Shown: piece after piece, positions 1-8,036 of the stretch
Numbering within the stretch: the first letter of the stretch is position 1
How the letters are laid out: every line of letters begins with the position of its first letter
Translations under genes and position numbers: made by a program
Source of the DNA: Microbacterium sp. 4R-513
Lineage (GTDB): Bacteria > Actinomycetota > Actinomycetes > Actinomycetales > Microbacteriaceae
DNA length: 64,000 bases
Assembly: GCF_011046485.1 (NCBI RefSeq)
Contig: NZ_CP049256.1
Location: forward strand, 1,612,001-1,676,000
Direction: 5' to 3'
Notes under the pieces: generated by a model
Seen by the model: the letters and a program-made list of their open reading frames with translations, nothing else
Databases searched by the model: none
Told to the model about the DNA's origin: nothing

Positions 1-905
1 GGCTGGCTCACCGTCGCGCTCGTCGTGGTCGTCGTGGTCGTGGTCGGCGGCGTGCTCGGCGGGGTGAGCACGACAGGCACCGGCGACTCGTCCTCGCGGA
101 AGCACGGGGCCTCCGGATCATCGCTCTGATACCCGAGGGCGCCCGCGACGGTGAACTCCCGTGTCCTAACGGTCGAGCCGTCGGGGAACATGTAGCCCTC
201 GGCGACCGTCGCGGTGACGGTGTAGGTTCCGGGACCGTCGAAAGGCCGATCCCAGCTCAGAGTCACGTTCTGGAGGGTCACGAGCGCGGGCAGCGCACCG
301 GCGGTGTCACAGGTCGGCGGCTGAGGCGCGGCACCGAACAGCGCCGGTATCGCCACGACGTCTGCGGCGCACGCCGCATCCGGCACGGTCGTCCGGGACT
401 TCTCGGTCCACTCGCCCCAGGTGTCCTGAGGCTCCCATGAGTCGCCGTCCCAGGCGTAGGTGCGCGTCCCCGAGCGCTCCTCTACGAGCAGCGTGCGTGT
501 GCCGTCGAGCGGTTCGGTGCAGAAGGACGAATCACGGGTCTCGTAGAGCGGCTCGCTCTGCGGCTGCGGCGGCTGGAACCCGGGGCAGTCTGTGATGTCG
601 AGTCCCTCGCCGACGAATCCGATGGCGACGGAATTCACCTGCGCGTCCGAGAAGACGTACGGGAAGGTCCCCGCGAAACCGGCGCCCAGCGCCTCGACGC
701 TCACCTCGATCGGGTTCTCGCCCGTCTGCAGCACTTCGCCGACCCCGGGCGTCGTGACGTACTTGCACACCACCACTTTCCCATCGGCCGCGGCTGCGGC
801 CGCTCCGCCTTGTGCAGCCATCGCCGGTGCGGCGACGAGCGGCGTCGTGAGCATCGCGGCCGCGACTGCGGCGCACGCGAGCGCTCTCCCCAAGAACTTC
901 ATCAT
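1..905 (-). CDS. Secreted surface protein, 3' end cut off by the window edge
   Basis: A minus-strand frame starts at ATG 905 (or the adjacent ATG 902) behind the purine-rich GGGGAAAGGG and stays open to base 1, giving about 301 residues without a stop. The N-terminus is a signal peptide: MMKFLGR, a hydrophobic Ala/Leu/Val stretch, then an AMA-type cleavage site near residue 30. The mature part begins KVVVCKYVTTPGVGEV, an N-terminal pattern I associate with actinobacterial secreted proteins of unknown function. It is followed by beta-rich sequence with scattered cysteines. The visible end is a Pro/Thr-rich stretch with a run of threonines, typical of a wall-spanning or glycosylated stalk, so a sortase signal or membrane anchor may lie beyond the edge. 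Export is clear; function is unknown. Confidence 0.72.
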   Translation of the reverse strand, partial: MMKFLGRALACAAVAAAMLTTPLVAAPAMAAQGGAAAAAADGKVVVCKYVTTPGVGEVLQTGENPIEVSVEALGAGFAGTFPYVFSDAQVNSVAIGFVGEGLDITDCPGFQPPQPQSEPLYETRDSSFCTEPLDGTRTLLVEERSGTRTYAWDGDSWEPQDTWGEWTEKSRTTVPDAACAADVVAIPALFGAAPQPPTCDTAGALPALVTLQNVTLSWDRPFDGPGTYTVTATVAEGYMFPDGSTVRTREFTVAGALGYQSDDPEAPCFREDESPVPVVLTPPSTPPTTTTTTTTSATVSQ

Positions 906-1120
906 CTTTCCCTTTCCCCAAAGGGGCGCCCCATGCGCTCCCCAAGCGACAGGTCGACTGGCCCGCGCCGGATCGGATGTTCGGGTAGGCGCCGGCGAGG
1001 ACCTGAGATGAGTCAACACGGCGATGCCGTCGGCGACGGGCCATTGCGCTGGGGAAGGCGATGTGCTGTAGGGGCTGATGCTGACGGGTTGGGGGCCGAA
1101 ACGACGCCTCATCGGGCTGC
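906..1120. other. Intergenic region between divergent genes
   Basis: This stretch separates the leftward secreted-protein gene from the rightward GntR gene. It contains the leader of the secreted-protein gene, but I see no convincing promoter boxes, hairpin or small gene in it. The GntR operators begin at 1121. Confidence 0.5.
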
Positions 1121-1184
1121 TTGTATACCAACCATCCGACAATTGGCGACCAGTGCACTCAAAAGCCGGTCTATGTATACAATA
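1121..1184 (+). promoter_or_regulatory. Paired GntR-type operators and promoter of the prp operon
   Basis: Two copies of a TGTATACA-like palindrome lie here: TTGTATAC at 1121-1128 and GTATACAA at 1175-1182, reverse complements of each other about 54 bases apart centre to centre. The second overlaps TACAAT (1179-1184), a one-mismatch -10 box placed to start transcription shortly before the Shine-Dalgarno AGGAGGT at 1201-1207. Short A/T-rich palindromes of this type suit FCD-class GntR repressors, so autoregulation by the adjacent gene is likely. No clear -35 box is visible. Confidence 0.55.
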
Positions 1185-1213
1185 GCGTCGACCCGAAACG
1201 AGGAGGTAGACAC

Positions 1214-1870
1214 ATGCGCGCCAGCGACCGTGCGTATCGCACCCTCCTCGACGAGATCCAGTCGGGTCGACTCGCACCGGGATCGGTCCTCGGCGAGGTG
1301 GAGCAGGCCGCCCGCCTCGGCGTGAGCCGCACGCCGCTGCGCGAGGCGCTCGGCCGCCTCGCCGCCGATGGGCTGGTCGTGCAGCAGTCGCCGCGCGTGA
1401 CGGTCGTGAGCGACGTCGACGCGGGCGACATCCGCGAGCTGTTCGAAGTCCGCCGCGCGCTCGAAGAGACCGCCGCCCGGCTTGCGGCCGTGCGAGGGGA
1501 TGCCTCGACCTTCGCCCGCCTCGCCGACGAGTTCGCCGCGGCATCCGTCGACGGGCCGGCCGCGACCGACGACTACTACGCCCTCATCGAGCGTTTCGAT
1601 GGGGCGCTCGACGCCGCCGTCGAGAACGACTATCTGCACGCGGCGCTGCGCACCGTGCGGACGCACCTCGTCAGGGTGCGCCGGCTCGCGCGCGACAATC
1701 CGGGCCGGCTCGCGGCATCCGTCGCCGAGCACCGGCTCATCGCCTCGGCGATCGCGGCCCGCGACGCCGACCTCGCGGCCCACGCGACCCACATCCACCT
1801 GCACAATGCACTTGTCAGCATCCTCGAGTCGATCGGGGCTGCCGGCCATCACCAACAGGGAGCAGCATGA
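1214..1870 (+). CDS. GntR-family (FCD) regulator of the methylcitrate operon
   Basis: A 218-residue regulator that starts at ATG 1214 behind AGGAGGT. An in-frame TTG at 1121 is rejected because it lies inside the operator. Residues 1-70 form the GntR winged helix ([18 protein letters not shown]). The rest is an alpha-helical FCD ligand domain with [15 protein letters not shown] and C-terminal histidines ([16 protein letters not shown]) of the type that bind metal or carboxylate ligands. Its stop overlaps the prpD start as ATGA, so it is co-transcribed with the pathway it probably controls. The ligand is likely a propionate-pathway acid such as methylcitrate; that is inference from position. 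Confidence 0.85.
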   Translation: MRASDRAYRTLLDEIQSGRLAPGSVLGEVEQAARLGVSRTPLREALGRLAADGLVVQQSPRVTVVSDVDAGDIRELFEVRRALEETAARLAAVRGDASTFARLADEFAAASVDGPAATDDYYALIERFDGALDAAVENDYLHAALRTVRTHLVRVRRLARDNPGRLAASVAEHRLIASAIAARDADLAAHATHIHLHNALVSILESIGAAGHHQQGAA

Positions 1871-3393
1871 CCGTCTCGCACCACGTCCGCGTCTACCGCA
1901 GCGAAGAGCCGCTGCCGCGCGAGGAGCAGCTCGCGTGGAAGATCGCCGAAGCCGCGGCCGATCCGGTCGAGGTCGACGACGAGGTCGTCGACATGATCAT
2001 CAACCGGGTGATCGACAACGCGGCGGTGGCCGCGGCATCCCTCACCCGCGCGCCCGTCAGCGCAGCCCGCCAGCAGGCACTCGACCACGCCGTCTCGATC
2101 GGGGGCGACGGCGCGACGGTCTTCGGCTGCGCCCTCGAGCGCCGGACGTCGCCCGAGTGGGCCGCGTGGGCGAACGGCGTCGCCGTGCGCGAGCTCGACT
2201 ACCACGACACCTTCCTCGCGGCCGACTACTCGCACCCGGGCGACAACATCCCGCCGATCCTCGCGGTCGCGCAGCACGTCGGCTCCGACGGAGCGGCGCT
2301 CGTGCGCGGCCTTGCGACGGGCTACGAGATCCAGATCGACCTCGTGCGCGCCATCTGCCTGCACAAGCACAAGATCGACCACGTCGCGCACCTCGGACCG
2401 TCGGCCGCGGCGGGCATCGGGACCCTCCTCGGCCTCCCGGCCGAGACGATCTACCAGGCCGTCGGGCAGGCGCTGCACACGACCACGGCCACCCGCCAGT
2501 CGCGCAAGGGCGAGATCTCGACGTGGAAGGCATATGCCCCCGCGTTCGCGGGGAAGATGGCGATCGAGGCCGTGGACCGGGCGATGCGCGGCGAGACATC
2601 GCCGTCGCCGATCTACGAAGGCGAGGACGGCGTCATCGCGTGGCTGCTCGACGGGCCGGATGCCTCGTACCAGGTGCCGCTGCCCGCGGCCGGCGAGGCG
2701 AAGCGCGGCATCCTCGACTCCTACACGAAGGAGCACTCGGCCGAATACCAGGCGCAGGCGTGGATCGACCTCGCACGGAAGCTCCATCATGAGCACCCGG
2801 ACGCGTTCTCGCCCGACAACGTCGCGTCGATCGTGCTGCACACCAGCCACCACACGCACTACGTCATCGGCTCGGGCGCGAACGACCCGCAGAAGTACGA
2901 CCCGACGGCATCCCGCGAGACGCTCGACCACTCGATCCCGTACATCTTCGCCGTCGCCCTGCAGGACGGCGGCTGGCACCACGTCGACTCGTACACCCCC
3001 GAGCGCGCGGGGCGTGCCGACACGGTCGCCCTGTGGAACAAGATCACGACGGCGGAGGACGAGGAGTGGACGCGCCGCTACCACTCCGAGGATCCGAACG
3101 AGAAGGCCTTCGGTGGACGTGTGGTCATCACCTTCGCCGACGGCGGCGAGATCGTCGAGGAGATCGCGGTCGCCGACGCGCACCCGCTCGGGGCTCGGCC
3201 GTTCGCGCGCGAGGACTACATCCGCAAGTTCCGGCTGCTGGCTGAGCCGGTGCTCTCGGCGGACGAGATCGAGCGCTTCCTCGGACTCGCCCAGCGCCTG
3301 CCCGAGCTGACCGCGCAGGAGGTGCAGCAGCTCACGATCGTCGCCGAGCTCGGCGTCCTGGCCGGCGCCCCGGCCCCGAAGGGCCTCTTCTGA
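1867..3393 (+). CDS. prpD: 2-methylcitrate dehydratase PrpD (MmgE/PrpD family)
   Basis: A cytoplasmic enzyme of 508 residues that dehydrates 2-methylcitrate to methylaconitate in the 2-methylcitrate cycle for propionyl-CoA. The sequence spans a full MmgE/PrpD fold: the helical domain has [22 protein letters not shown] and the central region has [19 protein letters not shown], both typical of PrpD. The start ATG 1867 overlaps the GntR stop (ATGA) and the stop overlaps the prpB start (TGATG), so the genes are translationally coupled. Identity is strongly supported by prpB and prpC downstream. Some relatives are more general hydratases, but this context argues for PrpD. Confidence 0.93.
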   Translation: MTVSHHVRVYRSEEPLPREEQLAWKIAEAAADPVEVDDEVVDMIINRVIDNAAVAAASLTRAPVSAARQQALDHAVSIGGDGATVFGCALERRTSPEWAAWANGVAVRELDYHDTFLAADYSHPGDNIPPILAVAQHVGSDGAALVRGLATGYEIQIDLVRAICLHKHKIDHVAHLGPSAAAGIGTLLGLPAETIYQAVGQALHTTTATRQSRKGEISTWKAYAPAFAGKMAIEAVDRAMRGETSPSPIYEGEDGVIAWLLDGPDASYQVPLPAAGEAKRGILDSYTKEHSAEYQAQAWIDLARKLHHEHPDAFSPDNVASIVLHTSHHTHYVIGSGANDPQKYDPTASRETLDHSIPYIFAVALQDGGWHHVDSYTPERAGRADTVALWNKITTAEDEEWTRRYHSEDPNEKAFGGRVVITFADGGEIVEEIAVADAHPLGARPFAREDYIRKFRLLAEPVLSADEIERFLGLAQRLPELTAQEVQQLTIVAELGVLAGAPAPKGLF

Positions 3394-4292
3394 TGCTGTA
3401 CTCCACGGTGCCGGCGGCCGAGAAGCGACGCCTGTTCCGCGAGCGGCTCGCGTCGGGAGAGCTGCTGCGCTTCCCCGGCGCCTTCAACCCGCTCTCGGCG
3501 CGGCTCATCGAGCAGAAGGGCTTCGAGGGCGTCTACATCTCGGGGGCCGTCCTGTCGGCCGACCTCGGACTTCCCGACATCGGCCTCACGACCCTCACCG
3601 AGGTCGCCGGCCGCGGGCAGCAGATCGCGCGGATGACCGACCTCCCGGCGATCATCGACGCCGACACCGGCTTCGGCGAGCCGATGAACGTCGCCCGCAC
3701 GATCCAGACCCTCGAGGACGCCGGCGTCGCCGGGGCGCACATCGAGGACCAGATCAACCCGAAGCGCTGCGGCCACCTCGACGGCAAGGCCGTCGTCGAC
3801 GCGGACACCGCGGTCAAGCGCATCCGGGCGGCCGCCGACGCCCGCCGCGACCCGAACTTCCTGATCATGGCCCGCACCGACATCCGGGCGGTGGAGGGGA
3901 TGGATGCCGCGATCGACCGCGCGAAGGCGCTCGTGGATGCCGGGGCCGACGCGATCTTCCCCGAGGCGATGCGCTCCCTCGAGGAGTTCGAAGCGGTCCG
4001 CCGGGCGATCGACGTGCCGATCCTCGCCAACATCACCGAGTTCGGGAAGAGCGACCTCTTCTCGGTCGAGCAGCTGCGAGGCGTCGGGGTCAACATCGTG
4101 ATCTGGCCGGTGTCGCTGCTGCGCATCGCGATGGGCGCGGCATCCCGAGCCCTCGACACGCTCACCGACGAGGGGCACCTCACCTCCAAGCTCGGTGAGA
4201 TGCAGCATCGCGCCGATCTGTACGACCTCATCGACTACGAGGCGTACAACCACTTCGACCAGGACGTCTTCAACTTCCAGATCAGCCGCTGA
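3393..4292 (+). CDS. prpB: 2-methylisocitrate lyase PrpB
   Basis: A 299-residue member of the isocitrate lyase/PEP mutase superfamily that cleaves 2-methylisocitrate to pyruvate and succinate. The diagnostic pieces are all present: YISGAVLSADLGLPD near the N-terminus, the metal-binding IDADTGFGEP, and HIEDQ followed by KRCGH, with the catalytic cysteine at about residue 126. The length fits PrpB rather than the longer AceA isocitrate lyases. It overlaps prpD by one base. A long palindrome separates it from prpC, the only real gap in the operon. Confidence 0.95.
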   Translation: MLYSTVPAAEKRRLFRERLASGELLRFPGAFNPLSARLIEQKGFEGVYISGAVLSADLGLPDIGLTTLTEVAGRGQQIARMTDLPAIIDADTGFGEPMNVARTIQTLEDAGVAGAHIEDQINPKRCGHLDGKAVVDADTAVKRIRAAADARRDPNFLIMARTDIRAVEGMDAAIDRAKALVDAGADAIFPEAMRSLEEFEAVRRAIDVPILANITEFGKSDLFSVEQLRGVGVNIVIWPVSLLRIAMGAASRALDTLTDEGHLTSKLGEMQHRADLYDLIDYEAYNHFDQDVFNFQISR

Positions 4293-4308
4293 TCGCCTAC
4301 CTTTCACG

Positions 4309-4363
4309 CATGTCCCGAAGTTGGCCGCTTCAGCGCTTCGCAAGCGGCCAACTTCGGGACATG
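4309..4363. repeat. Perfect 22-bp inverted repeat (long hairpin) inside the prp operon
   Basis: Arm one is 4309-4330 (CATGTCCCGAAG..GCCGCTT) and arm two is its exact reverse complement at 4342-4363, with an 11-base loop. No T-tract follows on either strand, so it does not look like an intrinsic terminator. It lies between prpB and the prpC Shine-Dalgarno. It resembles a REP/BIME-like dispersed palindrome and could also act as an mRNA processing or stabilising stem. Confidence 0.85.
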
Positions 4364-4383
4364 AAAAGCCTCGAAGGAGAGAA

Positions 4384-5556
4384 ATGACCGACACCGACAT
4401 CAAGAAGGGCCTCGCCGGGGTCACCGTCGACTACACGGCGGTGTCGAAGGTCAATCCCGAGACGAACTCACTCCTCTATCGGGGCTACCCCGTGCAGGAG
4501 CTCGCCGCGACGCAGCCGGTCGAGGCCGTCGCCTACCTCCTCTGGTACGGCGAGCTGCCCACCGACGAGCAGCTCGAGTCGTTCCGCGCGCGCGAGCGCG
4601 CCAACCGTGCGCTCGACGACAACATCAAGCAGACGATCGACCTGCTCCCGCTCGAGGCCCACCCGATGGACGTCGTGCGCACGGCGGTCTCGGTGTACGG
4701 GGCGTCCGATCCCGCCGCCTTCGACAACTCGCAGCTGTCGGACCTCGAGAAGGCCGAGCGGCTCTTCTCCAAGCTCCCCGCGATGGTCGCCTACGACCAG
4801 CGCCGCCGCCGGGGTCAGGAGCTCATCGAGCCCCGCGACGACCTCGACTATTCGCACAACTTCCTCTGGATGGCGTTCGGCGAGGAGCCCGACACGACGG
4901 TCGCCGCGGCGTTCAACGTGTCGATGATCCTGTACGCGGAGCACTCGTTCAACGCGTCGACGTTCACGGCCCGGGTCATCACGAGCACGATGGCCGACCT
5001 GTACTCCGCGGTCGTCGGGGCGATCGGAGCCCTCAAGGGACCGCTCCACGGCGGGGCCAACGAGGCCGTCATGCACATCTTCGACGAGATCGGGTCGGCC
5101 GAGAACGTCGGGCCCTGGCTCGACCAGGCGCTCGCCGAGAAGCGCAAGATCATGGGCTTCGGGCACCGCGTCTACAAGAAGGGCGACTCGCGGGTTCCCA
5201 CGATGAAGGCGGCGCTCGACACGCTCGTGGAGCACTACGACGCGAAGGACCTGGCGGCGCTCTACGAAGGGCTCGAGTCGGAGTTCGTCGGCCGGAAGGG
5301 CATCTACCCGAACCTCGACTACCCGTCGGGGCCGGCTTACCACCTGATGGGCTTCGACACCCTCACCTTCACCCCGCTCTTCGTCGCAGCACGCGTCGTC
5401 GGCTGGACGGCGCACACGATCGAGCAGGCCGCCTCCAACGCCCTGATCCGACCGCTCTCCGCCTACAACGGTCACGACGAGCGGCACATCGAGGGCTATG
5501 TGCCGGATGCCGCGCAGGCGGAGGCCGCCGAGCGCCCCGAAGAAGCGCCGGCATGA
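4384..5556 (+). CDS. prpC: 2-methylcitrate synthase / citrate synthase PrpC
   Basis: A 390-residue citrate-synthase-fold enzyme that condenses propionyl-CoA (or acetyl-CoA) with oxaloacetate. The start is ATG 4384 behind AAGGAGAGAA. Catalytic motifs are in place: LHGGANEAV with His222, MGFGHRVYKKGDSRV with His261, and NLDYPSG with Asp312. The gene is the third enzyme step of the operon and ends in an ATGA overlap with the thioesterase. The operon context favours methylcitrate synthase, although family members often accept acetyl-CoA as well. Confidence 0.93.
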   Translation: MTDTDIKKGLAGVTVDYTAVSKVNPETNSLLYRGYPVQELAATQPVEAVAYLLWYGELPTDEQLESFRARERANRALDDNIKQTIDLLPLEAHPMDVVRTAVSVYGASDPAAFDNSQLSDLEKAERLFSKLPAMVAYDQRRRRGQELIEPRDDLDYSHNFLWMAFGEEPDTTVAAAFNVSMILYAEHSFNASTFTARVITSTMADLYSAVVGAIGALKGPLHGGANEAVMHIFDEIGSAENVGPWLDQALAEKRKIMGFGHRVYKKGDSRVPTMKAALDTLVEHYDAKDLAALYEGLESEFVGRKGIYPNLDYPSGPAYHLMGFDTLTFTPLFVAARVVGWTAHTIEQAASNALIRPLSAYNGHDERHIEGYVPDAAQAEAAERPEEAPA

Positions 5557-6014
5557 GCATCTGGCACACCGAGCCCTCCGCCGCGGACCTGAACGCGATG
5601 GCGGGCGAGACGCTCATCGAGACCCTCGGGATCGAGATGGTCGAGGTGCGCGACGACGCCCTCGTCGCGCGCATGCCCGTCGACCGCCGCACGGTGCAGC
5701 CGGCGGGGGTGCTGCACGGCGGGGCATCCGTCGCCCTCGCCGAGACGATCGCGTCCTGGGCGGGGTTCCTCACGGTCGACCGCGAGCGGTTCCACGTCGT
5801 CGGCCAGGAGATCAATGCCAACCACATCCGCCCGGTCTTCACGGGCTGGGTGACCGCGACCGCGACGCCCGCCGCCCTCGGCCGGCGCAGTCAGGTCTGG
5901 GAGATCCGGATCGTCGACGAGGCCGGCAAGCTCGTGTGCATCTCGCGGTGCACCCTCGCCGTCATCGAGCAGCGCAGCACCTATGCCACGGCGGACGGGC
6001 GCACGCAGGCCTGA
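5553..6014 (+). CDS. Hotdog-fold acyl-CoA thioesterase (PaaI-like)
   Basis: A 153-residue single hotdog domain. The central AGVLHGGASVALAETIASWAG is the HGG-type active-site helix of PaaI and DHNA-CoA thioesterases, and the following strands carry VVGQEINANHIRP, also typical. It is coupled to prpC by an ATGA overlap and is the last gene of the operon. It may hydrolyse excess or stalled acyl-CoA esters when propionyl-CoA accumulates. The family also includes the menaquinone-pathway DHNA-CoA hydrolase, so the substrate is open; thioesterase activity is well supported, operon role is inference. Confidence 0.85.
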   Translation: MSIWHTEPSAADLNAMAGETLIETLGIEMVEVRDDALVARMPVDRRTVQPAGVLHGGASVALAETIASWAGFLTVDRERFHVVGQEINANHIRPVFTGWVTATATPAALGRRSQVWEIRIVDEAGKLVCISRCTLAVIEQRSTYATADGRTQA

Positions 6015-6039
6015 GCTCCGCGGAGCGGCCTACGCCGCG

Positions 6040-6528
6040 TCACCAGGCCTGGTGCGTCGCGAAATCCCACCCGCGGGTGACGGGCTGTCCCGCTCCGCCG
6101 CGCTCGTCCACCGTCAGCACCGACAGTCGCACCCGCTTCGCGACGAGCTCGAAGGCGTCGTCGTAGCCCACGGAGGCGCCGGCGATGTCGAGCCGCGTGA
6201 CGCGGACGTCCTCGAACTCCCACCGCATGATGACGGTGCCGCGACCCTCGTTCGCGCGGACGACCTCGAGTCGCGCGGTGGCAAGGTGCGCGCCCTTCGC
6301 GACAGCCTCGAACAGGAGGGGCGATGCGATCGACGTGGGGGCGGAGACGATGAGGGGATGCTGCGTCGTGCGGCCCGCGCGACCGGCGCCGCCTCCAGCG
6401 CCGGCGCCGATGCCGCCTGCCTGCTCGACGCCCCAGGTCACACCGGTCACCGGGATCCAGTCCCGATGGTCGCGCTCGACGGAGTCGCCGGGGATGCCGG
6501 GGAGCTGCAAATAGGTGTCGACGGCCAT
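6040..6528 (-). CDS. Orphan Hcp-like protein (type VI tube-protein fold)
   Basis: A 162-residue protein that starts at ATG 6528 behind GAGGAC. The N-terminus MAVDTYLQLPGIPGDSVE followed by WIPVTGVTWGVEQ matches the opening strands of the Hcp family (ring-forming tube protein of type VI secretion). Later pieces fit too: HPLIVSAPTSIASPLLFEAV and RLDIAGASVGYDDAFELVA, ending in a beta strand. A Gly/Ala-rich loop (GAGAGGGAGRAG) replaces one loop. No other type VI gene lies nearby, and actinobacteria are not known to have the system, so this is a stand-alone Hcp-fold protein of unknown role. It has no signal peptide. It converges on the prp operon. Confidence 0.75.
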   Translation of the reverse strand: MAVDTYLQLPGIPGDSVERDHRDWIPVTGVTWGVEQAGGIGAGAGGGAGRAGRTTQHPLIVSAPTSIASPLLFEAVAKGAHLATARLEVVRANEGRGTVIMRWEFEDVRVTRLDIAGASVGYDDAFELVAKRVRLSVLTVDERGGAGQPVTRGWDFATHQAW

Positions 6529-6539
6529 GTCCCGTCCTC

Positions 6540-6571
6540 TCGAGTGCGGAGCCGGTCGAGTGCGGAGCCGG
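6540..6571. repeat. Two-copy tandem repeat, 16-bp unit
   Basis: TCGAGTGCGGAGCCGG occurs exactly twice in a row (6540-6555 and 6556-6571), directly upstream of the Hcp-like gene. It could be a duplicated regulatory site or replication slippage. Confidence 0.8.
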
Positions 6572-6613
6572 ACTCATTCTGAAGGCCCGGCGCCAGCCTC
6601 CCACCGCGCGCCC

Positions 6614-6657
6614 CCGCACACCAGAGCCTCAGCGACCGCACACCAGAGCCTCAGCAC
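6614..6657. repeat. Two-copy tandem repeat, 22-bp unit
   Basis: CCGCACACCAGAGCCTCAGC occurs at 6614-6633 and again at 6636-6655, a 22-bp period, just upstream of the thiolase gene. The role is unknown. Confidence 0.8.
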
Positions 6658-6680
6658 GTCACCGGGGGGATGATGGATGC

Positions 6681-7862
6681 ATGACCCGCACCGCCGTCAT
6701 CGTCGACGCCGTCCGCACCCCCTCCGGCAAGGGCAAGCCCGGGGGAGGCCTCTCGGCGCAGCATCCCGTCGACCTGGCAGCCCATGTCCTGTCGTCGCTC
6801 ACCTCGCGCAACGGGTTGGAGCCGACGGCGGTCGACGACGTCATCCTCGGATGCGTCAGCCAGATCGGCGACCAGGCCATGAACATCGCGCGGCAGGCGG
6901 TGCTCGCCGCCGGATTCGACGAGCGCGTGCCGGCCACGACGATCGACCGGCAGTGCGGCTCGAGCCAGCAGGCAGCGCACTTCGCAGCTCAAGGTGTCCT
7001 CGCCGGCGCGTACGACATCGTGATCGCGGGCGGCGTCGAGTCGATGAGCCGCGTCCCGCTCGGCAGCTCCGGGCAGGGCGGCTCGCTCGCGCCGGGCCTG
7101 CGCAGGCGCTACCCGCAAGGTCTCGTCAACCAGGGGGTCTCGGCCGAGCTGATCGCGCAGAAGTGGGGCTTCAGCCGCGAAGAGCTCGACGCCTTCTCGG
7201 CCGAGAGTCACCAGCGGGCGACGGATGCCTGGGCCCACGGTGGCTTCGACGGCCAGGTGCTGCCGGTGGCCGTCGACGAGGGAACGATGCTCCGCGAGGA
7301 CGAGACCGTCCGCGCCGGCACGACCGCCGAGGGGCTCGCGGGCCTCTCGCCCGCGTTCCGCACCGACGAGCTCGCGGCGCGCTTCCCCGACCTCGAGTGG
7401 AAGATCACGGCCGGCAACTCGTCGCCGCTCACGGACGCGGCATCCGGAGTCCTCATCATGTCGGAGGAGAAGGCGATGGAGCTCGGCCTCACGCCTCGCG
7501 CGCGCTTCCACTCCTTCGCCGTCGTCGGCGACGACCCGCTCCTGATGCTGACGGGGCCGATCCCGGCGACCCGGCGGATTCTCGAACGGAGCGGGCTGAC
7601 GATCGACGACCTCGACGCCTACGAGGTCAATGAGGCGTTCGCGTCGGTGCCCCTCGCATGGCTCCGCGAGACCGGCGCGGACCCCGCGAAGCTCAACCCG
7701 TGGGGCGGCGCCATCGCGCTGGGGCACGCCGTCGGCGCCTCCGGCACCCGCCTTCTGGGCACACTGCTCGCGCACCTCGAGGCGACCGGCGGTCGTTACG
7801 GCCTGCAGACCATGTGCGAGGGCGGCGGCATGGCGAACGCGACCATCATCGAACGGCTCTGA
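6681..7862 (+). CDS. Thiolase (acetyl-CoA C-acyltransferase)
   Basis: A full-length 393-residue thiolase that condenses or cleaves acyl-CoA and acetyl-CoA. The nucleophile is Cys92 in DRQCGSSQQA. The C-terminal domain has NPWGGAIALGHAVGASG with His349, and Cys379 lies in TMCEGGGMANA. The start ATG 6681 follows a G-rich Shine-Dalgarno region. It stands alone between the Hcp-like gene and the pullulanase. I cannot tell from sequence whether it is degradative (beta-oxidation) or biosynthetic (acetoacetyl-CoA). The acyl-CoA genes 8 kb downstream make a degradative role reasonable. Confidence 0.92.
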   Translation: MTRTAVIVDAVRTPSGKGKPGGGLSAQHPVDLAAHVLSSLTSRNGLEPTAVDDVILGCVSQIGDQAMNIARQAVLAAGFDERVPATTIDRQCGSSQQAAHFAAQGVLAGAYDIVIAGGVESMSRVPLGSSGQGGSLAPGLRRRYPQGLVNQGVSAELIAQKWGFSREELDAFSAESHQRATDAWAHGGFDGQVLPVAVDEGTMLREDETVRAGTTAEGLAGLSPAFRTDELAARFPDLEWKITAGNSSPLTDAASGVLIMSEEKAMELGLTPRARFHSFAVVGDDPLLMLTGPIPATRRILERSGLTIDDLDAYEVNEAFASVPLAWLRETGADPAKLNPWGGAIALGHAVGASGTRLLGTLLAHLEATGGRYGLQTMCEGGGMANATIIERL

Positions 7863-7875
7863 GCCTGCCCGGAGC

Positions 7876-7979
7876 TGCAAGCGCTTCCGGTCTGCAAGGA
7901 CCGTCGCACCTGGCGAGCCGAATGTGAGCCGCTTCTCATCCTGCAAGCGCTTGCATTCCTGAGAGATCGCCGATAGCGT
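7876..7979 (+). promoter_or_regulatory. Two LacI-type operators and promoter of the pullulanase gene
   Basis: TGCAAGCGCTTGCA at 7942-7955 is a perfect palindrome with the central CG of LacI-family operators. A second copy, TGCAAGCGCTTCCG, lies at 7876-7889. TTGCAT at 7951-7956 could be the -35 box, 17 bases from TAGCGT (7974-7979), so the strong operator would cover the promoter. This suggests repression by a maltose/glucan-sensing LacI protein encoded elsewhere. Confidence 0.7.
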
Positions 7980-8036
7980 CGCAAGGACCGCAGGCGGGCA
8001 CGTCGCCGTGCCCTCTCACCCTTGGGAGCTCCCTCA

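Noticed and set aside
1..129. Plus-strand frame with a poly-Val membrane-like stretch ending at a TGA
   Set aside because: It is antisense to the threonine run of the secreted protein, whose frame has a signal peptide and good codon use.
4309..4363. Palindrome as an intrinsic terminator
   Set aside because: No T-tract on either strand, and prpC lies directly downstream in the same pathway.
6040..6528. Remains of a type VI secretion locus
   Set aside because: None of the neighbouring genes is a type VI component.
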